Assembly (NCBI GenBank): GCA_002162955.1 | Contig: MABD01000002.1 | Location: 45,024 to 109,023, forward strand | Reading direction: 5' to 3' | Source of the DNA: Gammaproteobacteria bacterium 45_16_T64 | GTDB taxonomy: Bacteria > Pseudomonadota > Gammaproteobacteria > Pseudomonadales > Ketobacteraceae | DNA: 64,000 bases | Shown here: one piece after another, positions 54,573 through 63,667 of the stretch | How positions within the stretch are numbered: the stretch's first letter is position 1 | How the letters are laid out: every line of letters starts with the position of its first letter | Notes under the pieces: generated by a model | The model's database searches: none | What the model was told of the DNA's origin: nothing | Seen by the model: only the letters and a program-made list of their open reading frames with translations | Position numbers and translations under genes: made by a program

Positions 54573-55475
54573 TTATTTGACAGAATTCGCCTCAATCAAG
54601 GCCTGATAGAACTCCCCTATCGCTGGAGTTTCACCCTGCTTTCTCCAAATCGCATGTGTCGTTGAATCGGCAAAGGACCCGGGCAAAGGGTGTGCTTTCA
54701 AACCTTTAATCATTGGGTGGGCTTCTATTACTGACACAGGCACAACACCAACTCCCATTCCAGCAACAGCACATGCCATCAAGTTATGATAAGAGTTAAT
54801 CTCTAAAATTCGTGACGTCACACCTGCTTCCGCGATCCAGTCCAGTAATCGCTTACGATATGCACACCGCAAACTGAATGCCAACACAGGCATTTCTGGG
54901 GCAAAATCACTTGGATTAGTGATGTCTGGAATATCCAACCCCGTCACCGCAACTAGAGTCTCCTTGAACACAGGTTTGCTTACAAGTCGTTCATCGCGCA
55001 GTGGGTCAGCGACCAACGCAAGATCAACTCGACCGGCAAGCACCTCCTCAATCAGTACACCAGAAGGGCCTGTTGTGAGATTGATATCAACATGGGGAAA
55101 TTGATTGTGAAACCCCATGAGTGGCTCACTGAGCCTAGCGGCGGCAACTGCCTCCATCGCTCCTATTTTTAATCGCCCCTTAGGTTCATTGTCTCCAAAT
55201 TCAGCAATTGCTTTATTGGCCAGTGAGAGTATTTGATCTGCATACTCTAACAAAAGACGACCAGAGGCAGATATCTGCATTCTTTTCTTGTCCCTGATAA
55301 ACAGTGACTTTCCTAACTCATTTTCCAGCTTTTGTATTCGAGACGTCACGTTTGAAGGCACACGATTGAGCTTTTCAGCCGCTTTGGTAACCCCTCCTTC
55401 TTCCACAACCGACTTAAACACCCGTAGATCCGATAGTTCCACAACTTGTTCCTCATTTGAGAACAACCAATTCAT
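54573..55475 (-). CDS. LysR-family regulator divergent from an EamA exporter
   Basis: 300 residues. HTH near 16-75 (KSVVEEGGVTKAAEKLNRVP, TSRIQKLENELG) and a PBP-type effector domain (LKIGAMEAVAAARLSEPLMG onward). Similar in layout to regulators controlling amino-acid or metabolite exporters. It is divergent from the EamA gene by 97 bases with an ATTCATTA palindrome between, so it probably controls that exporter. Confidence 0.88.
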   Translation of the reverse strand: MNWLFSNEEQVVELSDLRVFKSVVEEGGVTKAAEKLNRVPSNVTSRIQKLENELGKSLFIRDKKRMQISASGRLLLEYADQILSLANKAIAEFGDNEPKGRLKIGAMEAVAAARLSEPLMGFHNQFPHVDINLTTGPSGVLIEEVLAGRVDLALVADPLRDERLVSKPVFKETLVAVTGLDIPDITNPSDFAPEMPVLAFSLRCAYRKRLLDWIAEAGVTSRILEINSYHNLMACAVAGMGVGVVPVSVIEAHPMIKGLKAHPLPGSFADSTTHAIWRKQGETPAIGEFYQALIEANSVK

Positions 55476-55479
55476 AATT

Positions 55480-55496
55480 ATTCATTATTAATGAAT
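55480..55496. promoter_or_regulatory. Palindrome in LysR/EamA divergent region
   Basis: ATTCATTA, T, TAATGAAT: perfect eight-base arms around one base, immediately upstream of the LysR start codon. Probably the LysR autoregulatory operator. Confidence 0.5.
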
Positions 55497-55572
55497 CGTG
55501 AATTCAAGTAAAGTCTGCGGCATGATCAAGTCTTGCACGAAACACACCTTGTAGTCAGTTAAAAGGACCAAC

Positions 55573-56493
55573 ATGAACACACCATCAATGCAGTTGCACA
55601 CCAAAGGCTACCTATGCGGGTTAGGGGCTGTGATTATTTGGACCGGATTTATTGTGGTATCTCGGATGGGCGGCATCAGTGCATTATTTGCTAACGACAT
55701 CATTGCCATTCGATATGCAACATGTGCTGTATTGCTATTGCCACTTTGGTGGTTCAAGTATCGAGTTAACCTACTAGACCCCAAAATACTATTGATTAGC
55801 ACCATTGGCGGTATCGGTTATGCCAGCTGTGCTTTTAGAGGGTTTAGTTTAGCACCAGCCTCTCATGCTGCAGTACTTCTACCCGGTTTAATGCCGCTAT
55901 TCATCACACTGCTATCGACACTACTCTTAAAGGAAAAACCCAGCCTTCTAAAATGGTTCGGTATTATCATAATCACTATCGGGGCTCTGACCTTACTCAC
56001 ACAGGGTACAGGTGCAGATAGTGACGTTGGCGCTGGGCAAGCATGGCTCATCGCCGCAACCATCTGCTGGTCCCTTTTTTCTGTTCTGGTAAAACGCTGG
56101 AACATTTCCCCATGGGAAGCGGTAATCAGCGTAGCAATCATCTCAAGTATTATATATTTGCCCACTTATGCCTTGTTTTTATCCAGCAATATAGCCGAGA
56201 CTCCTTGGCAAGATATCGCGATTCAGGTGGTGTACCAGGGCTTTTTGGCAACCATCGTACAGCTCGTTCTTTATGTTAGGGCAATGCATATCATTGGGGC
56301 GTCTTCGATGGGGACTCTGATGGCTCTAGTACCCATGCTTGCAGGTATTGCAGCGGTGTTTCTGCTGGACGAACCCTTCGGTGCCCCGCTAGCGATCGGG
56401 ATTTTATTGGTAAGCGCCGGATCAATTGCAACACAACGAACTAATAATAAGCAAACCATCCCCTCAGTACCCCCAGCACCATCAAGGAGTTAG
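55573..56493 (+). CDS. EamA-family (DMT) transporter
   Basis: 306 residues, ten membrane helices in two EamA repeats (LCGLGAVIIWTGFIVVSR start of repeat one; AWLIAATICWSLFSVLVKRW start of repeat two). DMT exporters move amino acids, purines or other metabolites. Divergent LysR regulator and a tautomerase gene three bases downstream suggest a small module handling an unknown metabolite. Confidence 0.88.
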   Translation: MNTPSMQLHTKGYLCGLGAVIIWTGFIVVSRMGGISALFANDIIAIRYATCAVLLLPLWWFKYRVNLLDPKILLISTIGGIGYASCAFRGFSLAPASHAAVLLPGLMPLFITLLSTLLLKEKPSLLKWFGIIIITIGALTLLTQGTGADSDVGAGQAWLIAATICWSLFSVLVKRWNISPWEAVISVAIISSIIYLPTYALFLSSNIAETPWQDIAIQVVYQGFLATIVQLVLYVRAMHIIGASSMGTLMALVPMLAGIAAVFLLDEPFGAPLAIGILLVSAGSIATQRTNNKQTIPSVPPAPSRS

Positions 56494-56496
56494 ACA

Positions 56497-56697
56497 ATGC
56501 CATACGTGAACATCAAGATAACCGACGAAAATGTTACCGCTGAACAGAAAGCACAATTAATCAAAGGCGCTACCCAATTATTGGTGGATGTATTAGATAA
56601 AAACCCTCAAACCACTGTCGTGGTTATCGATGAAGTTAACACCGATAACTGGGGGATAGCCGGTGAAACGGTAACGACCCTACGCGCTAAAACCTAA
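56497..56697 (+). CDS. 4-oxalocrotonate tautomerase-like protein
   Basis: 66 residues. The family's catalytic proline follows the initiator Met (MPYVNIKIT), and the length matches the 60-70-residue hexameric tautomerases. 4-OT enzymes isomerise 2-hydroxymuconate and similar ketoacids, but no aromatic meta-cleavage genes are present. It lies three bases after the EamA exporter and overlaps the opposing hydrolase gene by 18 bases at the 3' ends. Confidence 0.85.
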   Translation: MPYVNIKITDENVTAEQKAQLIKGATQLLVDVLDKNPQTTVVVIDEVNTDNWGIAGETVTTLRAKT

Positions 56698-57570
56698 GAA
56701 ATCATTAATTGCGTTAGCAACAGGTTGATAGGTGTCTGATTCTAAATGCAGATGATGATTACCAGCAAATGTTGCTAACGTAATATCTGGGACAGCATCA
56801 AGGCGAGACTTTAACGGACCTGCGCTAGGAAAAAATCCTGTTTCTGCCCCTATTAGCAACGTCCTTGCACCGATGCGCTTTAAATAGGCCATCACCATAT
56901 CCTCGGTGAGCCTAATAGCCGACCCCATCTTGAGTCGAGGGTCGCTTGTCCACGTCATCCCACCTGGAACACCGATCAAGCCTCGCTCACACAAATGTGT
57001 CGCTGCCGCCACGCTGACTTTACCCACAACACCACGCCTAGCCGCAACAGCATCCGATAATAAAGGGTAAACCGGCATCTTGATCTTATGCGCACGCTTC
57101 ATATCTTTCACTGCCGCAGCCAGCACTTCTGGAGCCTGCTCTGATGGGGATGTATGCGTACCTAACCCTTCAATAAGTACCAATTGTGTAATTCTCTCAG
57201 GGCTGATTGCTGCGGCATAGGTCGCGACACCCGCCCCCATGGAATGTCCCATCAGAATAAATTGATCAAACCCCAACGCATCCGCCACCGCGAAAATATC
57301 ATCTACATTATCGATAAGGTGATAACGAACACCCTTAGGACGATGTCCAGATTTGCCATGTCCTGCCATGTCGATGGCATAAACGTCAGCGTTCAAAGCC
57401 GGTGCCAGCAAATTGTAGGTCGCACAATTATCTAACCACCCATGAAGTGCCAATATTGGTAACCCCCTCTTCCTCTTGGTTTGCCAATGCTTGCCTTGAA
57501 ACGTCAATCCGTTAGGGGTTTGTACACTAAACTCCTCAAAAACCGAGGCGCTTTCCATATTCTCACTCAT
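56680..57570 (-). CDS. Alpha/beta-hydrolase
   Basis: 296 residues. The nucleophile elbow is GHSMGAGVA (serine near 113), the oxyanion-side motif is ILALHGWLDN, and the catalytic His lies near the C-terminus in FAGNHHLHLESD. General serine hydrolase; substrate unknown. Its 3' end overlaps the tautomerase gene by 18 bases on the opposite strand. Confidence 0.85.
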   Translation of the reverse strand: MSENMESASVFEEFSVQTPNGLTFQGKHWQTKRKRGLPILALHGWLDNCATYNLLAPALNADVYAIDMAGHGKSGHRPKGVRYHLIDNVDDIFAVADALGFDQFILMGHSMGAGVATYAAAISPERITQLVLIEGLGTHTSPSEQAPEVLAAAVKDMKRAHKIKMPVYPLLSDAVAARRGVVGKVSVAAATHLCERGLIGVPGGMTWTSDPRLKMGSAIRLTEDMVMAYLKRIGARTLLIGAETGFFPSAGPLKSRLDAVPDITLATFAGNHHLHLESDTYQPVANAINDFLGFSA

Positions 57571-57759
57571 ACTAAATTACTCGCCTAAACTATCGTTCTA
57601 GCAATATACGCTAAGGCTACTAGCAAGCCAATCTTCCGGCTACCTTAGTCCTGCGTTTGGCAATTTCAACCACGTCACCGACAAATTACGCCTTTTATCA
57701 GAGCTTGTGCTTGCCGTATACTTAGCGCCCACTTTAGCATGCAGTAGAGGCTTCGTTTC

Positions 57760-58539
57760 ATGCGCACCGTTGATGATTTCGCATTAAATACCCAAATCCT
57801 AAAGCGCTTTTATACCAAGAATATATCTCTAAGCCCTCACTCAGAAAATTTACGTGAGATATTCGAGAACAACCACAAATTAGTCATAGCGCTAAACCAT
57901 GGTCCAATATTGGCTCCCGGCGCAGTCAACGTTGCCATTGCTGACTTATACCTCAAACACGGTGGCGCTAACCGCACCCCTATGGGAATCATTTGGAAGC
58001 ACTTCTATAAGGTGCCCGTCATCAAAAAAATGGTGGCTTATATCACACAAGTAGAAGAAGCGTTTAACCTCGATGAATTTATCGATCAATTCGTAGAAAA
58101 AGACTATAACGACTTAATGGTAATGCCAGAAGGTGAGAACTGTTGTTTTGGTGATGCAATTACAATTCAGCCTTTTTTGAGTCCTCGCTTTATCGAAATA
58201 GCCGTTCGGGCAGAGGTACCAATACTCATAGCCGTTCACCATGGAACCCACGTTTTGGCGTCGCCACTTGAAGTATCATCCAAATATAACCGCTGGTTCA
58301 AAAAGGTCATGCCGAACAACAGTTATCAGCGTCTAAAAGATACTCAGACGATCAGCCTTCCAAAATTTGGAGCTGGAAAGATTGATATTGAGTGCAGTTT
58401 CAAACTCTACCACCCTACCCTCAACCACCTCAATCTCGCGAAAAACAAAGAAGACCGAATGCAGCAGCTTTGGCATGAATCCGACATCATTCGCGCACAT
58501 ATGCAATCAATGATGGATGAAATCCAGCAGAGCAAGTAA
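57760..58539 (+). CDS. PlsC-like acyltransferase with altered motif I
   Basis: 259 residues. Lysophospholipid acyltransferase-like fold: motif I region ALNHGPILAPG and motif III region VMPEGENC. Motif I is normally NHxxxxD; here NHGPILAP lacks the aspartate, so classical catalytic chemistry may not operate. Substrate unknown. No signal peptide; no membrane helix certain. It may act on acyl-CoA, given the acyl-CoA synthetase two genes away. Confidence 0.55.
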   Translation: MRTVDDFALNTQILKRFYTKNISLSPHSENLREIFENNHKLVIALNHGPILAPGAVNVAIADLYLKHGGANRTPMGIIWKHFYKVPVIKKMVAYITQVEEAFNLDEFIDQFVEKDYNDLMVMPEGENCCFGDAITIQPFLSPRFIEIAVRAEVPILIAVHHGTHVLASPLEVSSKYNRWFKKVMPNNSYQRLKDTQTISLPKFGAGKIDIECSFKLYHPTLNHLNLAKNKEDRMQQLWHESDIIRAHMQSMMDEIQQSK

Positions 58540-58608
58540 TTACCCTGGTGCTTTCTAGAAGAAAAGCGACATTAGTAGGCACCAAGCAATTAACGTAAGG
58601 GCACTTCG

Positions 58609-59493
58609 TTAATCCAGAAATATTGGCGTCACTTGATAACCCCTCTGCCTTAGCAGAGCAATAACGCCTTTTTCACCGGGTAAATGTAGTGCCCCTACAG
58701 CGATCAGCGCCTCCCCCCTCGACAGCACAGGCTTCATACGCTCGACCATTTTTTCATTACGAACATCGATCAATGCTGCCATTAACTTTTCAGCTCCGTC
58801 GTATGCCAAGTTTGCTGATTGTAATTCCGAAAACGCTAACAAACCTGACAAATCACCCTCCAGATAAAAGCGCTTCATTGTTCTCATCGCCGCATCTATT
58901 TCAGGCACCTGTTTTAGCGATGCTGTCAAAAAACCAATTTGCTCATCTATTGTCATCTTTTCAAAAACACTCATTTGTTCACCGGGTGTTTCCAAGCCAA
59001 TAACACGCTTACCCTCAAGCATATAAAGATCATTAAGCTTTTTGTCCAATACCACTGCTTCACCGGGCGGAGGATAATTCAATAACAAAGAAGCTGCCCA
59101 GGGTTTAAACCGATTGAGATCAACAAGACCATAGCCTCGGTCTCGTAAAGCTGAGATCACTTGCGCATAAAGATCAGCACCAATAATAGAACGCAGGGTT
59201 TGCCCCCTTGCCAACTCAAACGCCTGCTGAACGTGCATCATATTAACGACATCAAGCTTAAGCTCCAAAGCCAGCGTCGAAGTACTGCGAATAACGGAAT
59301 CTAGGCGAGCAGGAATACGAACAACATCTTCGTCAGACACATGCATTGTGCCAAGTAAATAACTGGTTTGTTGCAAAGACTTGATTTTCCACAAGCGACT
59401 TTTATATTGAACATCGCCATAGGAAAAAGAACTTAGAACAACAAGTGAGAAAAAAACTACCCATATAATCCTTTTAGATTTCCCACTTGCCAT
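58609..59493 (-). CDS. TraB/GumN-family protein
   Basis: 294 residues with a signal peptide ending near SSFSYGD (residue 27). TraB/GumN family: the first conserved motif SYLLGTMHV, then TLALELKLD, and the C-terminal VGALHLPGEKGVIALLRQRG with the second His. Members include TiKi-like proteases of eukaryotes and bacterial periplasmic proteins of unknown role; metal-dependent peptidase activity is possible. Confidence 0.85.
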   Translation of the reverse strand: MASGKSKRIIWVVFFSLVVLSSFSYGDVQYKSRLWKIKSLQQTSYLLGTMHVSDEDVVRIPARLDSVIRSTSTLALELKLDVVNMMHVQQAFELARGQTLRSIIGADLYAQVISALRDRGYGLVDLNRFKPWAASLLLNYPPPGEAVVLDKKLNDLYMLEGKRVIGLETPGEQMSVFEKMTIDEQIGFLTASLKQVPEIDAAMRTMKRFYLEGDLSGLLAFSELQSANLAYDGAEKLMAALIDVRNEKMVERMKPVLSRGEALIAVGALHLPGEKGVIALLRQRGYQVTPIFLD

Positions 59494-59535
59494 TCATTTA
59501 CCTAAACTACGTCATTCAGAATTACAGTAGGCAAT

Positions 59536-61248
59536 CTATTGCTCCCACTGAACCTCTATTTTTGCATCAAACCACGTTTCGAAATTATCTTGATAGTGAG
59601 CTTCCAATACATTGCGCTTAATTTTCAACGTTGGCGTCATAAAGCCATTTTCTACCGTCCAATCATCTTTTACCACAACGGCGGTACGTAATTTTTCATG
59701 AGGATCAACGACCTTATTCACCGCCCGCAGAATACCTTCAATGTTCTGCTGGATTTCATCACGAGATTTCCCTGCCGCAAGATGCTCTCTATCCGCCTCA
59801 GACAGCATCAATAATGCCATAGGTTGTGGCATACCAGCACCAACCACACATATCTGTTCAATATTAGAGCACGCCAGCATCTTTCCTTCTATTGGAAACG
59901 GTGCAACATACTTACCCTTACTTGTTTTGAATATTTCTTTAATTCTACCCGTTATTTTAAGACTGCCATCGGCATCAATATGCCCCACATCACCAGTATG
60001 GATATACCCTTCATCATCAAGTGTTTCAGCCGTTTTCTCCGGCTCTTTATAATAACCAATCATTGTCGCGGGGCTTTTTACCAAGACCTCGTTACCATCC
60101 CCAAGAATAACATCCACACCCGGATTAGGTTGACCAACAAACCCTACTCTTGATTTGCCAGAGCGAGTACTATGGGAGTACCCCATATTTTCTGTCATAC
60201 CATACACTTCTAGAATCTCTAACCCTAACTTTCCATACCATTCCAATAAACTATTAGGGATGGGCGCTGCACCACTAAGGCAAAAACGCGTATCTACGAG
60301 CCCTAATTGCGTCTTGATCTTTTTCTTTACTATTCCCGACAAAATAGGGACTTTCAGCAAACGATTCAGCTTCTTTTCTGGCATTTTTGCGAATACACCA
60401 GACTGAAACTTTGCCCATATCCGAGGTACAGCAAAGAAGATAGTAGGTCGAGCACGCTGTAGGTCATAGGCAAACGTATCAAGAGACTCTGCGAAATAAA
60501 CTCTCACACCCTGATAAATCGTCACCAATTCAACACACATCCTTTCGGCTACATGAGAAAGAGGCAAGTAGGAAAGAATACGATCGTTAGAGGTCACTTC
60601 ATATATATTTGACGCTTCACTTGCACCTGCAGCCAGGCTAGCAAAGTTATGCATAACCCCTTTGGGCATGCCTGTTGTTCCTGAGGTATAGATGATCGTT
60701 GCTAGCTCTTCATGAGTTCGCGTTGGATTCTCGGTTACCGGTGCGCTATTAGCAATAACATCGTTCCAGGTATCATAATCTGTTGTTGGACTCAAAGGAT
60801 AAGAAAGGCACGTCACATCAGATGGAATTCCCGACTTCATGTCATCCCACCCGTCCAACTTACCCACGAATAAGATTTTTGTATTACTATGCTCAATAAT
60901 CTGTTGAATCGTTTCAGGAGCCAACGTTGGATACAACGGTACTGATACACCGCCTGCCATCCAAATTGCCAAGTCGCTCATTATCCAATGTGCACAGTTC
61001 TTAGACAATATACCAACCGGAGTGCCTTCTTCTACTCCGATAGACTTCAGGTACCCTGCCATTCGACGTATCTGATTGCCGATCTCACCCCAGGTATAGT
61101 CAATAATTTCACCGTCACCAACAGGCTGAGTGAAGCAAATCTTGTTGGGGTGATTTCTTTCCCAATAGTAGAAACGCTCGAGTGGTAATGGGGTGCCTGT
61201 TTTCACCACGGTAGAACCTTTTACGTTGATATCAGCAGAAGCAGTCAT
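59536..61248 (-). CDS. Long-chain fatty-acid-CoA ligase (AMP-binding)
   Basis: 570 residues. AMP-binding signature IIYTSGTTGMPKGVMHNF, acyl pocket region LPLSHVAERM, YGMTENMGYSH, HTGDVGHID, and KITGRIKEIFKTSKGKYVAP. The layout matches FadD15/LC-FACS-type bacterial enzymes that activate long-chain fatty acids to CoA esters at the membrane. It lies upstream of the TraB gene in the same direction, 42 bases apart. Confidence 0.9.
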   Translation of the reverse strand: MTASADINVKGSTVVKTGTPLPLERFYYWERNHPNKICFTQPVGDGEIIDYTWGEIGNQIRRMAGYLKSIGVEEGTPVGILSKNCAHWIMSDLAIWMAGGVSVPLYPTLAPETIQQIIEHSNTKILFVGKLDGWDDMKSGIPSDVTCLSYPLSPTTDYDTWNDVIANSAPVTENPTRTHEELATIIYTSGTTGMPKGVMHNFASLAAGASEASNIYEVTSNDRILSYLPLSHVAERMCVELVTIYQGVRVYFAESLDTFAYDLQRARPTIFFAVPRIWAKFQSGVFAKMPEKKLNRLLKVPILSGIVKKKIKTQLGLVDTRFCLSGAAPIPNSLLEWYGKLGLEILEVYGMTENMGYSHSTRSGKSRVGFVGQPNPGVDVILGDGNEVLVKSPATMIGYYKEPEKTAETLDDEGYIHTGDVGHIDADGSLKITGRIKEIFKTSKGKYVAPFPIEGKMLACSNIEQICVVGAGMPQPMALLMLSEADREHLAAGKSRDEIQQNIEGILRAVNKVVDPHEKLRTAVVVKDDWTVENGFMTPTLKIKRNVLEAHYQDNFETWFDAKIEVQWEQ

Positions 61249-61297
61249 TGGTTAAATACTCCATCTTTAAGTTATTATCCTAGCCCATAAATAGAAA

Positions 61298-61317
61298 AGA
61301 CCCAGCAATGAGGGTCT
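61298..61317 (-). terminator. Minus-strand terminator between sixA and the acyl-CoA ligase
   Basis: GGGTCT/AGACCC arms (61312-61317 and 61298-61303) with an eight-base loop. On the minus strand the stem is followed by TTTTCTAT. It probably ends the gpsA-sixA operon. Confidence 0.55.
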
Positions 61318-61464
61318 ATTTAGCACGAACTATGAAGCAACAAGAAAATAAAGGCAAGGTTATTTACGGACACCTAAACTTAGATAAATAGCTGATATTG
61401 AACAACTTACAACCAGATCAAGATAACAAATACATCTAACCTTACTGCGTTTTACTATAAGGCT

Positions 61465-61950
61465 TTATATTGAACAATGCCTAGTCCAAACAATATCAGC
61501 CTGTCCAATCCCCACCACAGGCATATCTACGCAGGTGATACTTGCCGTCCCCATTGCCACACTATCGTAATAATTGCCACTCGCCAACCTTCCAATGAGC
61601 GCACTTACAAGAGGTTGATGACTGACCATAAGTACCACTTTACTGGGCTCAAACCCCGCCACAACATTAATGACATTATCAGGCGAATCATTCGGTGTAA
61701 TTTTGTCACAGGTAATTACACTACCTGTATAGTCTAGGTGCTTAATCACATTATTTGCCGTTTCTTGGGCACGTAAATATGGACTAACCAACACCGCGCC
61801 GATAGCAAGGTGTGCTCCAATTTGTTCTTTCAAGTACTCAGCGGCCTCAATCGATTGCTTATGACCCCGCTCACTCAGTGGGCGCAAGCTATCGCTAGGT
61901 GCTTTCATTAAAGCGTCTCCATGACGCATCACATACAAACGAAATGACAT
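61465..61950 (-). CDS. sixA: SixA-type phosphohistidine phosphatase
   Basis: 161 residues, histidine-phosphatase fold. RHG motif in YVMRHGDALM near residue 8 with the phospho-accepting His, RPLSERGHKQS next, and a second His in MVSHQPLVSAL. SixA removes phosphate from HPt domains and nitrogen-PTS proteins. It lies five bases after the DUF4389 gene and downstream of gpsA, an order conserved in related bacteria. It is notable given the phosphorelay kinases elsewhere in this window. Confidence 0.9.
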   Translation of the reverse strand: MSFRLYVMRHGDALMKAPSDSLRPLSERGHKQSIEAAEYLKEQIGAHLAIGAVLVSPYLRAQETANNVIKHLDYTGSVITCDKITPNDSPDNVINVVAGFEPSKVVLMVSHQPLVSALIGRLASGNYYDSVAMGTASITCVDMPVVGIGQADIVWTRHCSI

Positions 61951-61955
61951 AATAA

Positions 61956-62225
61956 CTACCTATCGATATTATCTTCTGATGCTGGCCAATCACTGAATGG
62001 GTATGGCTTTTTATGCCCAGACCAGGCCAGATACTTAATTATCTCAGCAACATAAGAACTCAATGCTTCGGCAAACCGTTTGAGCTCACCATGGGGCTCT
62101 CCAATCAACAGTTGATGAGAGCACTGAATTATCATAATTAATAAAACCACTATATCCAGTAAACGATAGACTACGTAAAAACCTATAGAATATACAAGTC
62201 GTAACACATAAGGATCTCTATCCAC
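61956..62225 (-). CDS. DUF4389 membrane protein
   Basis: 89 residues from a GTG start. One long or two short membrane helices (about 10-35), then LLIGEPHGELKRFAEALSSY and KPYPFSDWP, the conserved DUF4389 pattern. Function unknown; the gene is often found next to gpsA and sixA, as here. Confidence 0.85.
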   Translation of the reverse strand: MDRDPYVLRLVYSIGFYVVYRLLDIVVLLIMIIQCSHQLLIGEPHGELKRFAEALSSYVAEIIKYLAWSGHKKPYPFSDWPASEDNIDR

Positions 62226-62254
62226 GTCTATTCCTCTGCTCTGCTCGCCGTTAG

Positions 62255-63286
62255 TTACTTACTGTGGGGGCCAGGCAACACAAACTCCACATCGCTATTA
62301 TGCTCGCCCAGCATGAGGTTCTTAACAACATCGATAAGCTCCCCACCCTCAAACAATATCTGATGCAACCCCTGGACAAGAGGCATATAGACCCCTAATT
62401 CATCAGATTTTTCTTTCACCACACGAATAGTATTCACTCCTTCCGCGGTTCCGCCCAAATTGTCCAGCACTTCCGTTAGCGACTGACCTTTCGCCAGCCC
62501 TAAGCCAACTTGGAAATTACGACTTAATGGGGATGTGCAGGTAACAAACAGATCACCAACACCGGCCAGCCCCAAGAAAGTATAGGGGTTCGCACCGAGT
62601 TCTGACGCAAATCGACTCATCTCCGCCAAGCTACGAGTAATTAACATACTCTTGGTGTTTTCTCCCATCCCCATTGCGGTTGCCATTCCAGCGGTAATCG
62701 CATAAATATTCTTTAATGCTCCTGCAAGCTCTACACCAAACACATCACTATTGCCGTACACACGAAAATATCGGCAGGACAGCATTTCCTGAACCCGGTT
62801 GCGTACAAACTCAGACTCACTCGCAACCACAGATCCTGTTAGCATTCGTGCAGCAACCTCTTTGGCAAGGTTAGGGCCACTGAGTACGCCTATATTTGTA
62901 CACTGAGTATTCGCCGCCAATACCTCGCTCATAAAACGAAAGCCGTCTTTTTGAATACCTTTTGTTGTGCTAATTAGGATTCGTGAATTATCTAGGTATT
63001 GTTCACATTGACGAATCACAGTAAGTACCGACTTGCTTGGAACGGCAACAAAAATGACTTCTGCTTCGGCCACAGCACTGATTAAATCAGTTGTCGCTTT
63101 AATATCTTCGTTTAGTTTATACCCAGGGAGATAACGTGTATTTTCGTGAATGCTGTTTATTTCATTCACTCTTTCATCATCTCGCATCCATAACGAAACT
63201 TCATTTCCATTATCCGCTAAGATATTCGCGATCGCCGTACCAAAGCTCCCGCCACCCAATACTGTAGCTCTACCTTTCCCACTCAT
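62255..63286 (-). CDS. gpsA: NAD(P)-dependent glycerol-3-phosphate dehydrogenase
   Basis: Makes sn-glycerol-3-phosphate from DHAP for phospholipid synthesis. It is 343 residues with NAD motif VLGGGSFGTAIANILADNG at the start, SGPNLAKEVA with the catalytic-lysine region, GALKNIYAITAGM, and AGVGDLFVTCTSPLSRNF. Complete. It is followed by DUF4389 and sixA (29 and 5 bases). Confidence 0.96.
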   Translation of the reverse strand: MSGKGRATVLGGGSFGTAIANILADNGNEVSLWMRDDERVNEINSIHENTRYLPGYKLNEDIKATTDLISAVAEAEVIFVAVPSKSVLTVIRQCEQYLDNSRILISTTKGIQKDGFRFMSEVLAANTQCTNIGVLSGPNLAKEVAARMLTGSVVASESEFVRNRVQEMLSCRYFRVYGNSDVFGVELAGALKNIYAITAGMATAMGMGENTKSMLITRSLAEMSRFASELGANPYTFLGLAGVGDLFVTCTSPLSRNFQVGLGLAKGQSLTEVLDNLGGTAEGVNTIRVVKEKSDELGVYMPLVQGLHQILFEGGELIDVVKNLMLGEHNSDVEFVLPGPHSK

Positions 63287-63340
63287 AAAGACTCACAACG
63301 TTACCCAACTCGAGCGGACAGTATACCAGTGAAAACAGGT

Positions 63341-63667
63341 CTAGGAAGGACTAAACCAACGACTTAGACCAAATTCAGAATGCAAAAAGCTCTTGGTGCC
63401 GCTAGGGCCTACTATTTCCAATTTCACTGGGCCATTGTGGGACTCGCTTACCAAGTGCATTCTCAAAAATGGGTTTACTTTTCGCTCCACCTCAATAAGT
63501 TGGCAAGCCAACCATGTTGCCTCATCGTTTCGACCAAAATCAAACAAATACCCTTCTTCTGTTTCTGAAACCTGCTTAATCAGATCGAGCACTAGGGAGA
63601 GAATTTGCTCCCTGGCCTCCCTGGCAGCCTCCTCGCTTAACGGGCGTTCAAATGGTGTCACATCCAT
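63341..63667 (-). CDS. Small conserved-looking hypothetical upstream of gpsA
   Basis: 108 residues. Helical N-terminus (EEAAREAREQILSLVLDLIK) and a beta-rich end (VKLEIVGPSGTKSFLHSE). No signal peptide or membrane helix. Function unknown; its position 54 bases upstream of gpsA on the same strand suggests co-transcription. Confidence 0.6.
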   Translation of the reverse strand: MDVTPFERPLSEEAAREAREQILSLVLDLIKQVSETEEGYLFDFGRNDEATWLACQLIEVERKVNPFLRMHLVSESHNGPVKLEIVGPSGTKSFLHSEFGLSRWFSPS

